In this document: piece by piece, positions 9,695-20,462 of the stretch
How positions within the stretch are numbered: the first letter of the stretch is position 1
How the letters are laid out: each line of letters begins with the position of its first letter
NCBI GenBank assembly: GCA_903863845.1
Contig: CAIPDP010000073.1
Location: 1 to 64,000 of the forward strand
Direction: 5' to 3'
DNA from: an uncultured Mucilaginibacter sp.
GTDB lineage: Bacteria > Bacteroidota > Bacteroidia > Sphingobacteriales > Sphingobacteriaceae
Length of the DNA: 64,000 nucleotides
The notes under the pieces: generated by a model
What the model saw: the letters and a program-made list of their open reading frames with translations, nothing else
Told to the model about the DNA's origin: nothing
Database searches by the model: none
Made by a program: the position numbers and the translations under genes

Positions 9695-10933
9695 TTAAAA
9701 AATCCGCAAAGTCAGCAGTGTAATGTCATCGATTGGCTTTCCTTTGACAATGAGGTTGAGGTGATCAAGCAAGGTTTGGTTAAATTTGTCTGGCGAAAGT
9801 TCGCCGTTGCCGATCACAAATTGGAGCAGCTTTTCTTCATTCCATGTTTTGGTGACCGGAATATCATAATCCATCAATCCATCGGTATAATTAAAGATCA
9901 AACTGCCTGGTTCAACCGTTTCGGTACCCTGGTTCAAAAAGGGCAGATCATCAAATGCTCCGATCATAGTCGTGCCGAATTTCAGGGGCACGGCTTTTCC
10001 GCGGCTAAACAAAATCGACGGGTTATGGCCGGCATTGATATATTTAAGCTGGCGCGTCTTTTCATTGTATTTTGCCACAAACAGCGTAATAAAACGCTCG
10101 CCCTTTGTGTTTTTTACCACGATCTGGTTTAGTCGCTTAACAATATTGGTCAGATCGTCTTCCACAGCTGCCCAGGCGCGGAGGCTGGCCTGGAAATTGG
10201 CCATCAGCAGCGCTGCCGATATACCTTTACCGGAAACATCGGCAATACACCATAAAAACTCATCTTCATTTACCCGTATAAAATCAAAATAGTCGCCACC
10301 GATATTTTGGTGAGGAAAATATTTGGCGCCAATCTCAACCGCGGTTTCCTTATGCAGCCGTATCGGTATCAGCATATTCTGTACTTCCTGGGCCAGTTCC
10401 ATTTCACGTTTGAAACGTTCCGATTCCATTCGTTCGCGGAATAGCTTTTTGTTTTCGAGCGCAACCACGATCACATTGATCAGTGTCTGGATGAAATTCA
10501 GGTCGTTACTGAGCATTTCATCCGTTGTATTAAAATCGCCGATCAGGGCAAATGCGATCGCTTTGGTTTTCTGGTAAAATGGAATGAAGTAATTGTATTT
10601 CCTTAGGATACTATCCTCCTGGTTAGCCAGCGAGGTTAAAGAACGGGCTTTGTTCAGTTTCCGGCAGGCCTGGTAGAGCATTTTAGCACTTTCCTCTTCA
10701 CCGCCATAGCTTGATATGCATACAAAAGTTCCTTCATGCTCTATCATAAAACGCAAACGACCTACCTGCAGGTAATTTTGCATAATAACTTCAAGCATCT
10801 GTATGAGTACAGGTGTCGAGATATTCTTGTTAATAGCGCGTGTAACTTCGAGTAATGAGTTTAATTCCGATTGCCGTTTCAACAGCAATCGGATCAATTC
10901 ATCTTCACCCGAAATTTCCTCAGTTTTTTGCAT
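9695..10933 (-). CDS. GAF-type sensor with PP2C/SpoIIE phosphatase domain
   Basis: NIGGDYFDFIRV, DVSGKGISAALLMANFQ, NAGHNPSILF. Confidence 0.88.
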   Translation of the reverse strand: MQKTEEISGEDELIRLLLKRQSELNSLLEVTRAINKNISTPVLIQMLEVIMQNYLQVGRLRFMIEHEGTFVCISSYGGEEESAKMLYQACRKLNKARSLTSLANQEDSILRKYNYFIPFYQKTKAIAFALIGDFNTTDEMLSNDLNFIQTLINVIVVALENKKLFRERMESERFKREMELAQEVQNMLIPIRLHKETAVEIGAKYFPHQNIGGDYFDFIRVNEDEFLWCIADVSGKGISAALLMANFQASLRAWAAVEDDLTNIVKRLNQIVVKNTKGERFITLFVAKYNEKTRQLKYINAGHNPSILFSRGKAVPLKFGTTMIGAFDDLPFLNQGTETVEPGSLIFNYTDGLMDYDIPVTKTWNEEKLLQFVIGNGELSPDKFNQTLLDHLNLIVKGKPIDDITLLTLRIF

Positions 10934-10972
10934 TCCTTATAAGAAGATATCCAAATTAATGAATAAATTTTT

Positions 10973-12184
10973 TTAAATGCGTGTATTTTGTGATTTTATA
11001 TCAAAAGCGTCGCGTAAACCTACGGTCACCAAATTGAATGCATAAACCATTAACATGATAGCAAGACCCGGTAAAATAGCGAGGAAAGCCGCATTCATAA
11101 TGATATAACCGTAATGCTCTTTGATCATTCCACCCCAAGTGGGCATAGGTGGTTGTGCGCCAAAACCCAGGAAACTCAAGCCCGCTTCTAATAATATGGC
11201 AGCTGCAAAATTGGAAGACGCCAACACCAATATAGGTCCGATGATATTAGGAAGAATATGACGGCGTATGATACGGGCATTGTTAAATCCCATTGCCCTT
11301 GCCGCTTCCACAAACTCGGTATGTTTTAAGCCTAGCACCTGGCCTCGTACAAGTCGCCCAACTTCCACCCACATTGAAAGGCCCACGGCGATAAAGATTT
11401 GCCATAAGCCCTTACCCAGAGCGAATGAGATAGCAATTACCAGCAACAATGCAGGCAGCGCCCATAAAATATTCATTACCCAGCTTAATGCGGCATCGAC
11501 CCAGCCGCCAAAATAACCGGCCATCGATCCAACCAATATACCAAGCAAAAGACTAATGATCACCGAAACAAAGCCAACCGCCAAAGATACGCGCGATCCC
11601 AGTATAAGCCGGCTCAGCAGATCGCGGCCATAAATATCGCTTCCGAACCAAAATCTACGCTTGATGATTTGCCGGTCGATGATCTTATTTTGCAGGTCAA
11701 GGTATTGACGATCAGTCAGCGGAAAACTAAGCTTACTGCCCGAATAAGTAGTAACTGACGCCAGGCTGCCATTGTAAAGTGGTTTAACGCCGTAAACCAC
11801 CTCAAACAGGTTGTACGAAGATTTGATAGGTTTATCTTCATCGCCTACATATTCATCAATCGCAATAGAATCTTTGATAAAATGATAACTGACGATCGGA
11901 ATATCTTTAAAAAATGACGGTTGCCCGAACAGCATTTTAGTAAAAAACCCAACGGTATCTACGGGTGCATTCCTGCGAATACGCAACATGCTAAATTCGG
12001 ATCCCGGCTTTTTAGTACCCAGCTGTATGGTCATATTATTGGCCATGGGTGTTGAATCGGGCATTACCAGGTAACCCAAAATAGCGACAAGCACCGAAAA
12101 AGAGATAAACAGGAGTGCGGCAATGGCTATTTTGTTGCGTTTGAATGCCTGCCAGGTTCGCTGCGATGGGGTTTGCTCGGCCAA
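10973..12184 (-). CDS. ABC transporter permease (DppC/OppC type)
   Basis: FWFGSDIYGRDLLSRLILGSRVSL, EAARAMGFNNARIIRRHILPN, GLSFLGFGAQPP. Confidence 0.92.
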   Translation of the reverse strand: MAEQTPSQRTWQAFKRNKIAIAALLFISFSVLVAILGYLVMPDSTPMANNMTIQLGTKKPGSEFSMLRIRRNAPVDTVGFFTKMLFGQPSFFKDIPIVSYHFIKDSIAIDEYVGDEDKPIKSSYNLFEVVYGVKPLYNGSLASVTTYSGSKLSFPLTDRQYLDLQNKIIDRQIIKRRFWFGSDIYGRDLLSRLILGSRVSLAVGFVSVIISLLLGILVGSMAGYFGGWVDAALSWVMNILWALPALLLVIAISFALGKGLWQIFIAVGLSMWVEVGRLVRGQVLGLKHTEFVEAARAMGFNNARIIRRHILPNIIGPILVLASSNFAAAILLEAGLSFLGFGAQPPMPTWGGMIKEHYGYIIMNAAFLAILPGLAIMLMVYAFNLVTVGLRDAFDIKSQNTRI

Positions 12185-12309
12185 GTACTTTTTAGATCAG
12201 TTCGGCTAAATATCGCTTATTTTGAGTGGAAAGGCAATGTGAATTCCAAAATATCATTTAAAACATAATTGTTATACATTATTCGTAAATTTGATTACAA
12301 AGCATTGAA

Positions 12310-12525
12310 ATGGATACATATACGATAAAAATCAGGTATGAAAAAGCTTTAAAGCTGATAAGGGATCTTGAATCGTTGAATCTAATTCAGGTAGTCAGCA
12401 AAAATTCGAAGGAACCGAAACCAGCGCTTTCGTCGATTTTATCTGGTAGTATTAGCGTGTAAGAGGCCAATACTATGCAAGTTGAATTAAAGAAAATGAG
12501 GGATGAATGGCAACGGGATTCTTAA
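12310..12525 (+). pseudogene. vapB-like antitoxin interrupted by one in-frame TAA (12460-12462)
   Basis: MDTYTIKIRYEKALKLIRDLESLNLIQVVSKNSKEPKPALSSILSGSISV*EANTMQVELKKMRDEWQRDS*, immediately upstream of and overlapping a PIN-like frame. Confidence 0.75.
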
Positions 12526-12887
12526 TAGATTCAAATATTATCATTGATTTCTCAGCTAAAAAATTAGCGGGTAAACAGCACGAATAAGTCGCTGAAATAA
12601 TCGACAATTTTCCCCAAATATCGGTAATCAATAAAATTTAACTCCTTGTATTTGAAGTAGTTCCACCGAAAATTAAACTATTTATAGATCAGGTTTCAAT
12701 AATTGGCCTTGACGATGCAGTGGTAGATTTGACCATCGCTTTGCGAAAAGAATACAAAATAAAGCTACCGGATGCTATTATTGCCGCTACAGCCCTTGCA
12801 AACGATTTGACTATTGTCACAAACAATATAAAGGACTTTAGTAATATTAGTGGGTTACAACTTATAAACCCTTATTCTATTACCTAA
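12507..12887 (+). pseudogene. VapC-like PIN-domain toxin with in-frame TAA at 12585 and 12639
   Basis: MATGFLIDSNIIIDFSAKKLAGKQHE*VAEIIDNFPQISVINKI*LLVFEVVPPKIKLFIDQVSIIGLDDAVVDLTIALRKEYKIKLPDAIIAATALANDLTIVTNNIKDFSNISGLQLINPYSIT*; PIN motifs, no frameshift. Confidence 0.82.
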
Positions 12888-14014
12888 CGCACTAACCTGC
12901 CTTTCCACTCATATTTACGTGTATTGCCGATCAGGCCGATATACACAAAATAAACCACGTGTACAGGTATCAATAGGAGGAGTAAAACCATGAGTGCTTG
13001 CCGTTTTAAAAAAGACGTGATTGGAAACAGGTACGCAAACTCAAATACGAACTTTAAAAAAAACTGTAGAAGAAAGAGTTTGAAATAAAAAATATTCATG
13101 AAAGACAGTCCCGCGTTAAGCAGCAAAGACACATTGAATAACCAGATACTAATAGCCAGTGCCACGATCTTTCCGTCTTTATAATGAACCGATTTAGATG
13201 CCCAACGGCGGCGTTGGTTGAGGAACGAACGCAGGTTCGGTTTGGCATGGGTATAAACAATTGCTTCGCGTTGTTTCAGGAAACCTATCCGACCTGGGTA
13301 TCGCAGGGCCACTTTTTGCAGGAGCAACTCATCATCGCCGGATGCCAGATTATCGATCCCTGCAAAGCCGCCTACTTCATAAAATACATCTTTCCGGTAA
13401 GCCAGGTTTGCCCCATTGCAGGTAGAGGCCCTTTTATTGCCGATGAAGGAAGCACCTATTCCGATGAGGTATGCAAACTCAAGGGTTTGCATTAATTCGA
13501 ATAAGCTCTTTTCCTGAAAATAGGTTACAGGAGACGAGATCATAACCAGGTTATTCACCTCAAAATACGACGCCACCGATGAGAGCCATTGAACTCCCAT
13601 CCGGCAATCAGCATCAGTAGCTACCATCAATTCACCGGTCGAATGTCCGATAGCCATTGCAATGGCTTTTTTCTTGTATGAATTAAGCGGCTGGCCTTCT
13701 TTCATCTGCAATAAAATAACACCCTGCTTTTCATACCTCCGTATTATTTCTGCCGTTTTATCGGAAGAATGATCGTCAACGATAATGATCTCAGTTAACT
13801 CTTTGGGGTAGTCCTGGGCCAGGATATCATCGATAGTTGCGCTTATAATATGTTCCTCATTGCGTGCTGCTATCAAAACGGTAACCCGGGTACGAAAATT
13901 CCTGTTGTAAATACCCGGGGGGGTGATCCTTTCCCAACCCCTGATAAAATAGACGATCAGCGACAGGTAAATGCCGGTAAGCAATAGCGAGAGTATACTA
14001 ATTAGCGCGGTCAA
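12884..14014 (-). CDS. glycosyltransferase family 2 membrane protein
   Basis: VTVLIAARNEEHIISATIDDIL, IIVDDHSSDKT, ATDADCRMG, QRRRWASK. Confidence 0.9.
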   Translation of the reverse strand: MTALISILSLLLTGIYLSLIVYFIRGWERITPPGIYNRNFRTRVTVLIAARNEEHIISATIDDILAQDYPKELTEIIIVDDHSSDKTAEIIRRYEKQGVILLQMKEGQPLNSYKKKAIAMAIGHSTGELMVATDADCRMGVQWLSSVASYFEVNNLVMISSPVTYFQEKSLFELMQTLEFAYLIGIGASFIGNKRASTCNGANLAYRKDVFYEVGGFAGIDNLASGDDELLLQKVALRYPGRIGFLKQREAIVYTHAKPNLRSFLNQRRRWASKSVHYKDGKIVALAISIWLFNVSLLLNAGLSFMNIFYFKLFLLQFFLKFVFEFAYLFPITSFLKRQALMVLLLLLIPVHVVYFVYIGLIGNTRKYEWKGRLVR

Positions 14015-14987
14015 AGAATCGGAGTTTTAAAACAAATACGGAGCCTAATATAGCAGGTACAATAAGGTTGATGAACCAGATCGATGAAACTGCCGCCATA
14101 ACAGCCAGGTTTTGCGTAGTAATATAAACAAAAAATGCAGTGGCCGTGTAATTGCGCACCACGATATCAAACAAATCGAGTGAGGGTAAAGCCGACTGGA
14201 TGAAGAACAAAATAAATACCATCATCATCATCGGGAAGGCCGGCATTTCCGGCATCAGCAAGTGTATGACCAGGTAATACTGGAAAGAAAATACGAAAAA
14301 ACGGGTCAGGCAAAAGCCCATGATATTAAGCAATTCGTGGGTATGATACCGATCGAGAATATCAAAAAAGCGATGGTACTTTTTAAGAAATTTGATGCGG
14401 TTAAGCAATGTAACCAGCCAGCTGATATTAAAGTAAAATATCAGCAACAAAACGACAAAACTTATAGCTGCCAGCGAAAGGGATAACGAGACAACAATGT
14501 TCAGCTGCAGGTAAGAAAACATGAACCAGATGAGCGCGATCAAACCCAGGGTATTGGTAATGATGTTTTGCCCAAACGATCCAACTGCCATTGCAAACAC
14601 ACCATGAATACGTTTGCGGCTTGGTAAAAACATTACCCTGCCTCCATATTCTCCGATGCGGTTAGGCGTAAAAACGGCCCAGGTGAGCCCGCAAAAAACG
14701 GCTTCGATGGCCTGCCAGTTACTGATATTACTGAGTTCGCGGGTTACGTACTTCCATTTGAGTGCTTCTGTCAGCCAGTTAACCAACATCAGTAATACGA
14801 CGCAGGTCATTACAATAAAGGCGCGTTTATGGTTGATCGCAGCGATCAGTTTTTCAAATTGCCTTAAATTCTCGTTGTTATTTACCCGGCGGTAAATGAT
14901 CACGAACGCTAAAAGGATGATGGCAGCTTTTAGCGAATACGACAACAGTTTTTTTGCGGCAGCAGTCAACAGAAAGAATTTCTGCAA
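13998..14987 (-). CDS. lysylphosphatidylglycerol synthase-TM/UPF0104-like integral membrane protein
   Basis: Multiple TM segments, NRIGEYGGRVMFLP motif, overlaps the GT2 gene. Confidence 0.7.
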   Translation of the reverse strand: MQKFFLLTAAAKKLLSYSLKAAIILLAFVIIYRRVNNNENLRQFEKLIAAINHKRAFIVMTCVVLLMLVNWLTEALKWKYVTRELSNISNWQAIEAVFCGLTWAVFTPNRIGEYGGRVMFLPSRKRIHGVFAMAVGSFGQNIITNTLGLIALIWFMFSYLQLNIVVSLSLSLAAISFVVLLLIFYFNISWLVTLLNRIKFLKKYHRFFDILDRYHTHELLNIMGFCLTRFFVFSFQYYLVIHLLMPEMPAFPMMMMVFILFFIQSALPSLDLFDIVVRNYTATAFFVYITTQNLAVMAAVSSIWFINLIVPAILGSVFVLKLRFFDRAN

Positions 14988-15005
14988 TGTTACGAAATGT
15001 TGATG

Positions 15006-15074
15006 GTTGATGGTTCATAGATCAGGGCAGAAAAAAAGGAAATACCTCTCCACCGTGATCCATGAACCATCAAC
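15006..15074. repeat. inverted repeat GTTGATGGTTCAT / ATGAACCATCAAC
   Basis: Arms 15006-15018 and 15062-15074; the arm abuts the stop codon of the downstream minus-strand gene. Confidence 0.8.
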
Positions 15075-15919
15075 TATTTCAATCTCGGTTTCAGGAACGC
15101 AAGTGTATTTTCATAGGCGTCTTTTGTCGCCGAACTATCGTAAATAGGATTGCTTGGGTTGGCAAATCCATGATCGGCATCATATTGGTGCAGGTATAAT
15201 TTTTTTCCCGCAGCTTTCATATCACCGGCGAATTTAGCCACAACTTTGGGGTTTATCCATCCGTCTTTATTGGCAAAATTGCCCAACACATCGCTATGCA
15301 AAGTTTTAAGTTTGTTAACATCCTGCTCAGGCATTCCATAATACATTACCGTAGCAACACCCTGTTTGCCGGTAAGCAATGCCGTTTGCAGGCTCCAGCC
15401 GCCGCCAAAACACCAACCTATAGTAGCGATGTGTGCATTCGGACCAACATAAGCAATGGCTGCTTTAATTATGGCTACAGCACGGTCTTCTTTAACGGCT
15501 TGCATATACTTGCCTGCATCCTCGCGGGTAGTGGCAACTTTACCATCGTACAGGTCAAGGTCGAGCACATTAACATCACCCAGATCGTTGTACAGTTTTT
15601 CCGATTCATGCTTTACGAAATCATTTAAACCCCACCATTCGTGGATCACAAAAAGCCAGTTTTTTGTTGGTTTTTTAGCCTTAAGCTCAAAGGCATTGGC
15701 GGTGCTGCCATCAGCTACGGGATAAGTGATCGCCTTTCCGATACTGCTTTGAAAATGGTAGATCTTTGGATTAGCATGTGCCATCACAAATTTTTTGTCG
15801 GATGCCAGCATAGCAAATTGCTGTGTTGAAGATGGCTTTGTGCAGCAGGCCATTTTGCTTTGCGAAAAAGCCGAAACAAAGCTGAGTAGGATTGAAGTTA
15901 ATAGAACTAATTTTTTCAT
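15074..15919 (-). CDS. dienelactone hydrolase family protein (secreted)
   Basis: Signal peptide, VIHEWWGLNDFVKHE, IATIGWCFGGGWSLQ, YDADHGFANPS. Confidence 0.88.
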   Translation of the reverse strand: MKKLVLLTSILLSFVSAFSQSKMACCTKPSSTQQFAMLASDKKFVMAHANPKIYHFQSSIGKAITYPVADGSTANAFELKAKKPTKNWLFVIHEWWGLNDFVKHESEKLYNDLGDVNVLDLDLYDGKVATTREDAGKYMQAVKEDRAVAIIKAAIAYVGPNAHIATIGWCFGGGWSLQTALLTGKQGVATVMYYGMPEQDVNKLKTLHSDVLGNFANKDGWINPKVVAKFAGDMKAAGKKLYLHQYDADHGFANPSNPIYDSSATKDAYENTLAFLKPRLK

Positions 15920-16074
15920 GTTTTTTATGTTTGGTTTCATTTAATAGCAAAAGGAGCATCGGTCGACAAAATGATGATATTTCTATTGAATAACCTACAA
16001 CTTAAAAAAAGTATTACGAATATTTGACAAGCGGAATAAATAGCCCTTTAAAGTTGCTGCCGACTTTCCGATTC

Positions 16075-18969
16075 CTATCTCAAAATCTCTCTGATGTCCT
16101 CCGCCGAAAGCGATTTGATAAAACTTTCCTCAGTTGTTATGAGCGATTGCGCCACCTTGAGCTTGCGCTGCTGCAGGGCCACTATTTTTTCTTCTACCGT
16201 ATCTTTAGTGATAAATTTGTAGATGAACACATTTTTGGTTTGCCCGATGCGGTGTGTACGGTCAATTGCCTGCTGTTCGACAGCCGGATTCCACCAGGGA
16301 TCGAGGATAAATACATAATCAGCTTCGGTCAGGTTGAGCCCAACACCGCCGGCTTTGATCGAGATGAGGAATACCCTTGTCTTTTCGTCCTCCTGGAATT
16401 TTTTCACCACGTCGCCCCGGTTCTGGGTACTGCCATCCAGGTATACATAGGCGATACCCTCGCGATTAAAATGGTCACGATAAATATTGAGCTGCTTTAC
16501 AAATTGCGAGAAGATCAGCACTTTGTGCCCACCTTCAAGCACGTTGGCCAGCGTATGCACAACGTTCTCGAATTTGCCCGAATCTCCTTCATATTCTTCA
16601 TCGATCATAGCTGGGTGATTGGCTATCTGCCGCAACTTGATCAAGCCCTGCAATACCTGCATTTGTGCCTGCCCGTAGGTGCCATCTTCCAGACTCCTCA
16701 ATAACTCGTTACGGTATTCCGATTTAACTTTTTCGTACACATTGGCCTGCTCATCACTCATTTTGCAATAGAAAAGGTTCTCGGTTTTTGGCGGCAATTC
16801 AGTAGCAACTTGTTCTTTGGTACGTCGTAATACAAAGGGTTTGATCAATGCTTGTAGTCGCTTTGCCTTTTCCTCGTCTTTTTTCTTTTCGATAGGCGTT
16901 ACAAACTCGTTCAGGAAAAACTGTTGGCTTCCCAATAAGCCCGGGTTAATGAACGACATCTGTGTCCAAAGGTCGTTCACCGAATTCTCGACCGGCGTGC
17001 CACTCAAAATCAGCTTATATCGCGATTTCAATTGCTTTACGGCCTGGTATGATTTGGAAGACGGGTTTTTGATATTCTGACTTTCATCCAATATGATGTA
17101 CTCGAAAAAATAATCCTTCAGCAGGTCGATATCTATTCTGGTAATACCATAGGTGGTGATCACAACATCGTAATTGGTAAACACTTCCGGCGATTTATAC
17201 CTGAACGTACCTGTATGCACCATGATTCGCAGCTTGGGTGCAAACTTTTTAGCCTCGTTCAGCCAGTTGTAAATGAGCGAAGTTGGCATCACGATGAGTG
17301 AAACGCTTTTACTGCCATTTGCTTCTATTGCTTCTTTATGCTTTTGCAGGAGCGCCAGCGTTTGGATAGTTTTGCCTAAACCCATATCATCGGCCAGGCA
17401 GCCACCAAAATGGTATTGCTGTAAAAAGTGGAACCAGTTAAAGCCGGCTTTTTGGTATGGTCGCAACTGGCCCTTAAAATGATTTGGCAGGGCGATATCA
17501 CCTACGTCCTCAAACTCACTTAACTTTTGCAGTTTACGGCTCATCGTAACACCTGCAAGCTCGCCTTCGGCCAGCTCATTTACCAGGCCTATATGATGCC
17601 TGCGAAGCCTGATATGCTGGTTACCTTCGGAAAAATGCAGCAGGTTGCCGTATTGAGAAAACCATTTTTCGGGTATCACGGCTATTTCGCCATTAGGTAA
17701 GGTGAATTCCTTTTTATGGTTCAGGATATGATTTTTTAGCTGAATAAACGGGATCTTGTAAGGCCCGAAATAAACCACGGCATAGATATCGAACCAGTCG
17801 TTATTTTCCCTCACCTCCACATCGATTTTGCTGCTGCCAAACAGGTATTTTTTTTGCCCCTCAGGCTGCTCGATCTCGAATCCTGCCGCGATCAGCTCTT
17901 CATGATGCTGGTTAAGCCATTCGAAAATTGATAGTGAACGATCGCTTTCATCTTCGGCATTTGCCACTTCAAGGTTTTGAAATAAGCTCGATACAACCTG
18001 CAGGCCCAATTCTTCCAATAGCAACAGTTTACCTTTTTCCCAGGCTACCGAACGCTTGATACGGTGAAAAAGAAAATTATCGCCATTTTGCTCCATCCTA
18101 ACCGACACATGCCTGCCATCACCAAAAGGGAAAACATAACCGGCATACCTGAAACACAATTGTAACTGCGAAGTACCACCTTCAACATAGATCGGCTTTA
18201 ATATGGGTGTAGCTTCATATTTCTCGGTATTAATGGTAAATCCCTCCGCATAAACCTTATGTTTTTCGATGAGCGGTGCTACAAATTTCTCGAAATAAGG
18301 AAGCTCTGAGGATCTGGGAATAGCGATATATCTCTTATTTAAAAAAGGGACCAGCTTTTTACCTTCTATTTCTTTGTCGAAATAATATAATGTATCATCC
18401 AACAACATCCAGGCGGGTTGGTTGCAAATGATCTCGGCATTTTTGAACATGAACTCGATGCGCATGCCATGGTATTTGATGGTAGGGAAATACCTGATCT
18501 CGGTTTCATCGCGCCTGAAATGGAAAAGTACAGAAGCAGGCTCGGTGGCAATTTGCAATCTTCGTTCGGCAGGATAGCCTTCCTTGCTCATGGCATAAAC
18601 CTGTTTTTGGTTGAGCAGGAGCAATGCTTCGGCCATACGCTTTTCTATTTTAGGACGGATAGTATCGAACAGCTGATCATTGAATACTTTCCCAAAAAAT
18701 TCAAACGGCCGGATCGGCTTTTTATAGTAACGCTTAATTATGTTACCCTGCTCAATTTCCTCTAAATATTTGATCAGTTTAAAATCGGTCTCATCCAGGT
18801 ATTGGCTGAATTCTTTTGCAGTATTAGAAAATAGTCGCTGGTAGGTAAGGGAAAATTCGCCGTTAGGGTTAAGCTGTACAATATGCGGCTCGATCAAAAA
18901 ACCGAGATATTCATGCCGGCAAACGGCATAAATTACCTGGCAGGGTTTTGAACTATCGACGCGTAACAT
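16075..18969 (-). CDS. SNF2-family DEAD/DEAH helicase
   Basis: LADDMGLGKTIQTLALLQ, ILDESQNIKN, LSGTPVENS, LTEADYVFILDPWWNPAVEQQAIDRTHRIGQ. Confidence 0.95.
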   Translation of the reverse strand: MLRVDSSKPCQVIYAVCRHEYLGFLIEPHIVQLNPNGEFSLTYQRLFSNTAKEFSQYLDETDFKLIKYLEEIEQGNIIKRYYKKPIRPFEFFGKVFNDQLFDTIRPKIEKRMAEALLLLNQKQVYAMSKEGYPAERRLQIATEPASVLFHFRRDETEIRYFPTIKYHGMRIEFMFKNAEIICNQPAWMLLDDTLYYFDKEIEGKKLVPFLNKRYIAIPRSSELPYFEKFVAPLIEKHKVYAEGFTINTEKYEATPILKPIYVEGGTSQLQLCFRYAGYVFPFGDGRHVSVRMEQNGDNFLFHRIKRSVAWEKGKLLLLEELGLQVVSSLFQNLEVANAEDESDRSLSIFEWLNQHHEELIAAGFEIEQPEGQKKYLFGSSKIDVEVRENNDWFDIYAVVYFGPYKIPFIQLKNHILNHKKEFTLPNGEIAVIPEKWFSQYGNLLHFSEGNQHIRLRRHHIGLVNELAEGELAGVTMSRKLQKLSEFEDVGDIALPNHFKGQLRPYQKAGFNWFHFLQQYHFGGCLADDMGLGKTIQTLALLQKHKEAIEANGSKSVSLIVMPTSLIYNWLNEAKKFAPKLRIMVHTGTFRYKSPEVFTNYDVVITTYGITRIDIDLLKDYFFEYIILDESQNIKNPSSKSYQAVKQLKSRYKLILSGTPVENSVNDLWTQMSFINPGLLGSQQFFLNEFVTPIEKKKDEEKAKRLQALIKPFVLRRTKEQVATELPPKTENLFYCKMSDEQANVYEKVKSEYRNELLRSLEDGTYGQAQMQVLQGLIKLRQIANHPAMIDEEYEGDSGKFENVVHTLANVLEGGHKVLIFSQFVKQLNIYRDHFNREGIAYVYLDGSTQNRGDVVKKFQEDEKTRVFLISIKAGGVGLNLTEADYVFILDPWWNPAVEQQAIDRTHRIGQTKNVFIYKFITKDTVEEKIVALQQRKLKVAQSLITTEESFIKSLSAEDIREILR

Positions 18970-19083
18970 CCTTTATTAAAAAATAAAGAGAAATTACGAT
19001 GAAGAAAAAATTCAAACCTAAACAGTTTTATCAGTAATAAAAAGGGTTTGGGGTTAAATAATTGTTAATAGTGGCTTTAATGT

Positions 19084-20406
19084 TTATTTTATTGCCACAG
19101 GCTTTATCCAACGTGGGGAGTATGATGGTTCGCAGGGGTACATATCCCGAATAAAAAATATACCGTCAAAAACATAGTTCCATCTGGCCAAGTAATTATT
19201 ATGTCCCATCGCTTTCATATAAAAGTACCAGGAGGAATTTGGGTATTGAATATTGAATCTTTGGAAATCTACAAAAGCGTAGGCTGTTTTTCTATCGATC
19301 CACCTTTCAAAGCCGTCTGCTCTGGGCGGGAATAATTTAAAGGGCTTTGTACCCAGCCGTCCACCTTCACCACCGTAAGAAGTAAAACCAATAGAATAGA
19401 TTTTCTTTTCCCTTTCTATTTTGGACAATACATCACCCATTACTGTGTCAGCATCAAAAAAATGCTCTTTCATATTTGATTCAAGGCGCATAGTATGGTA
19501 GTCTGCAGCCCAGACAATTATTTTTTGATTTTTAAACTTGACATCAGTGAGCCACATTAAGTTTCTCGCCATAAGGATATCACGTGCATTTAATGATTGC
19601 TTTTTTGTTAATGCCAATATTTTGGAGGCTTCAACCTGCTGTATCAGGTTGTCAACTATCAAAAGCCAGAAATTATCCGGTTTAACTACGGCGGACATTT
19701 CCTTTTTTATAGTACCCAAATATTGCATACAGGTATCTATCCGTGAAATATCCGCCGGTTGTTTTAAAGTCCAAATTTTTGAAGAATCTATCAGCGAAAT
19801 AATACCTGAAGCGAAGTTAATTCTTTTGGTAATCGGCAGATGGTAACTTTTTAATGCCGAATCAAGGCTTTTACCGAGGTGGCGCAGAGAATAATTTAAA
19901 TACTGTTGACAATCAAAGCCCGTGATGGTTAATGGTGAGCTCGAATTCCACGTGGTAGGGATATAGTTGAAAAACAAATTAGTACAACTTTTACACGCTG
20001 TCCAAATTGGGAAAATATTGCGCCATAAAAAGCTATCAATTGCTAATTCTTGCTTAGGCAGCTTATCCCAGCCTTCATTTAGGCTGAAAAAATCCGACTC
20101 AAAAGCCAGGACATTAAACCCCTTTTTTTCATGCAGGTATTTTATCAGGCGCGTTTTAGCAAGAAAGGTGGGTGCATCACCATGATCCTGCTCGCCGAGC
20201 ATCACAATTGTTGCATCGTTGATCGCATCACCGATTGGTTCCAAATCTGCATAATTTACTGAGTCAGGCTCAACAGTTAATATTGGGACTGCATTCTTTC
20301 CGACATAATCTTTTATTAGTTGTTGAGCTTTTGCCCGAGTAGCAGATATTGAAAGGGCTAGTAGCAAAAATGAAGCTGTAATATTCAGTAATTTAAGCCT
20401 CATCAT
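19084..20406 (-). CDS. erythromycin esterase family protein
   Basis: MLGEQDHGDAPTFLAKTRLIKYLHEKKGFNVLAFESDFF. Confidence 0.82.
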   Translation of the reverse strand: MMRLKLLNITASFLLLALSISATRAKAQQLIKDYVGKNAVPILTVEPDSVNYADLEPIGDAINDATIVMLGEQDHGDAPTFLAKTRLIKYLHEKKGFNVLAFESDFFSLNEGWDKLPKQELAIDSFLWRNIFPIWTACKSCTNLFFNYIPTTWNSSSPLTITGFDCQQYLNYSLRHLGKSLDSALKSYHLPITKRINFASGIISLIDSSKIWTLKQPADISRIDTCMQYLGTIKKEMSAVVKPDNFWLLIVDNLIQQVEASKILALTKKQSLNARDILMARNLMWLTDVKFKNQKIIVWAADYHTMRLESNMKEHFFDADTVMGDVLSKIEREKKIYSIGFTSYGGEGGRLGTKPFKLFPPRADGFERWIDRKTAYAFVDFQRFNIQYPNSSWYFYMKAMGHNNYLARWNYVFDGIFFIRDMYPCEPSYSPRWIKPVAIK

Positions 20407-20462
20407 TTTAGATTAAAAAGTGTTGGGTATATGGTTCCTGACGTTGATTATGTTTTAAGACG

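Noticed and set aside
16075-18969. SNF2 helicase considered as part of a defence island (DISARM-like)
   Set aside because: No methyltransferase, nuclease or PLD partner nearby; neighbours are housekeeping or secreted enzymes. Stand-alone SNF2 helicases are common.
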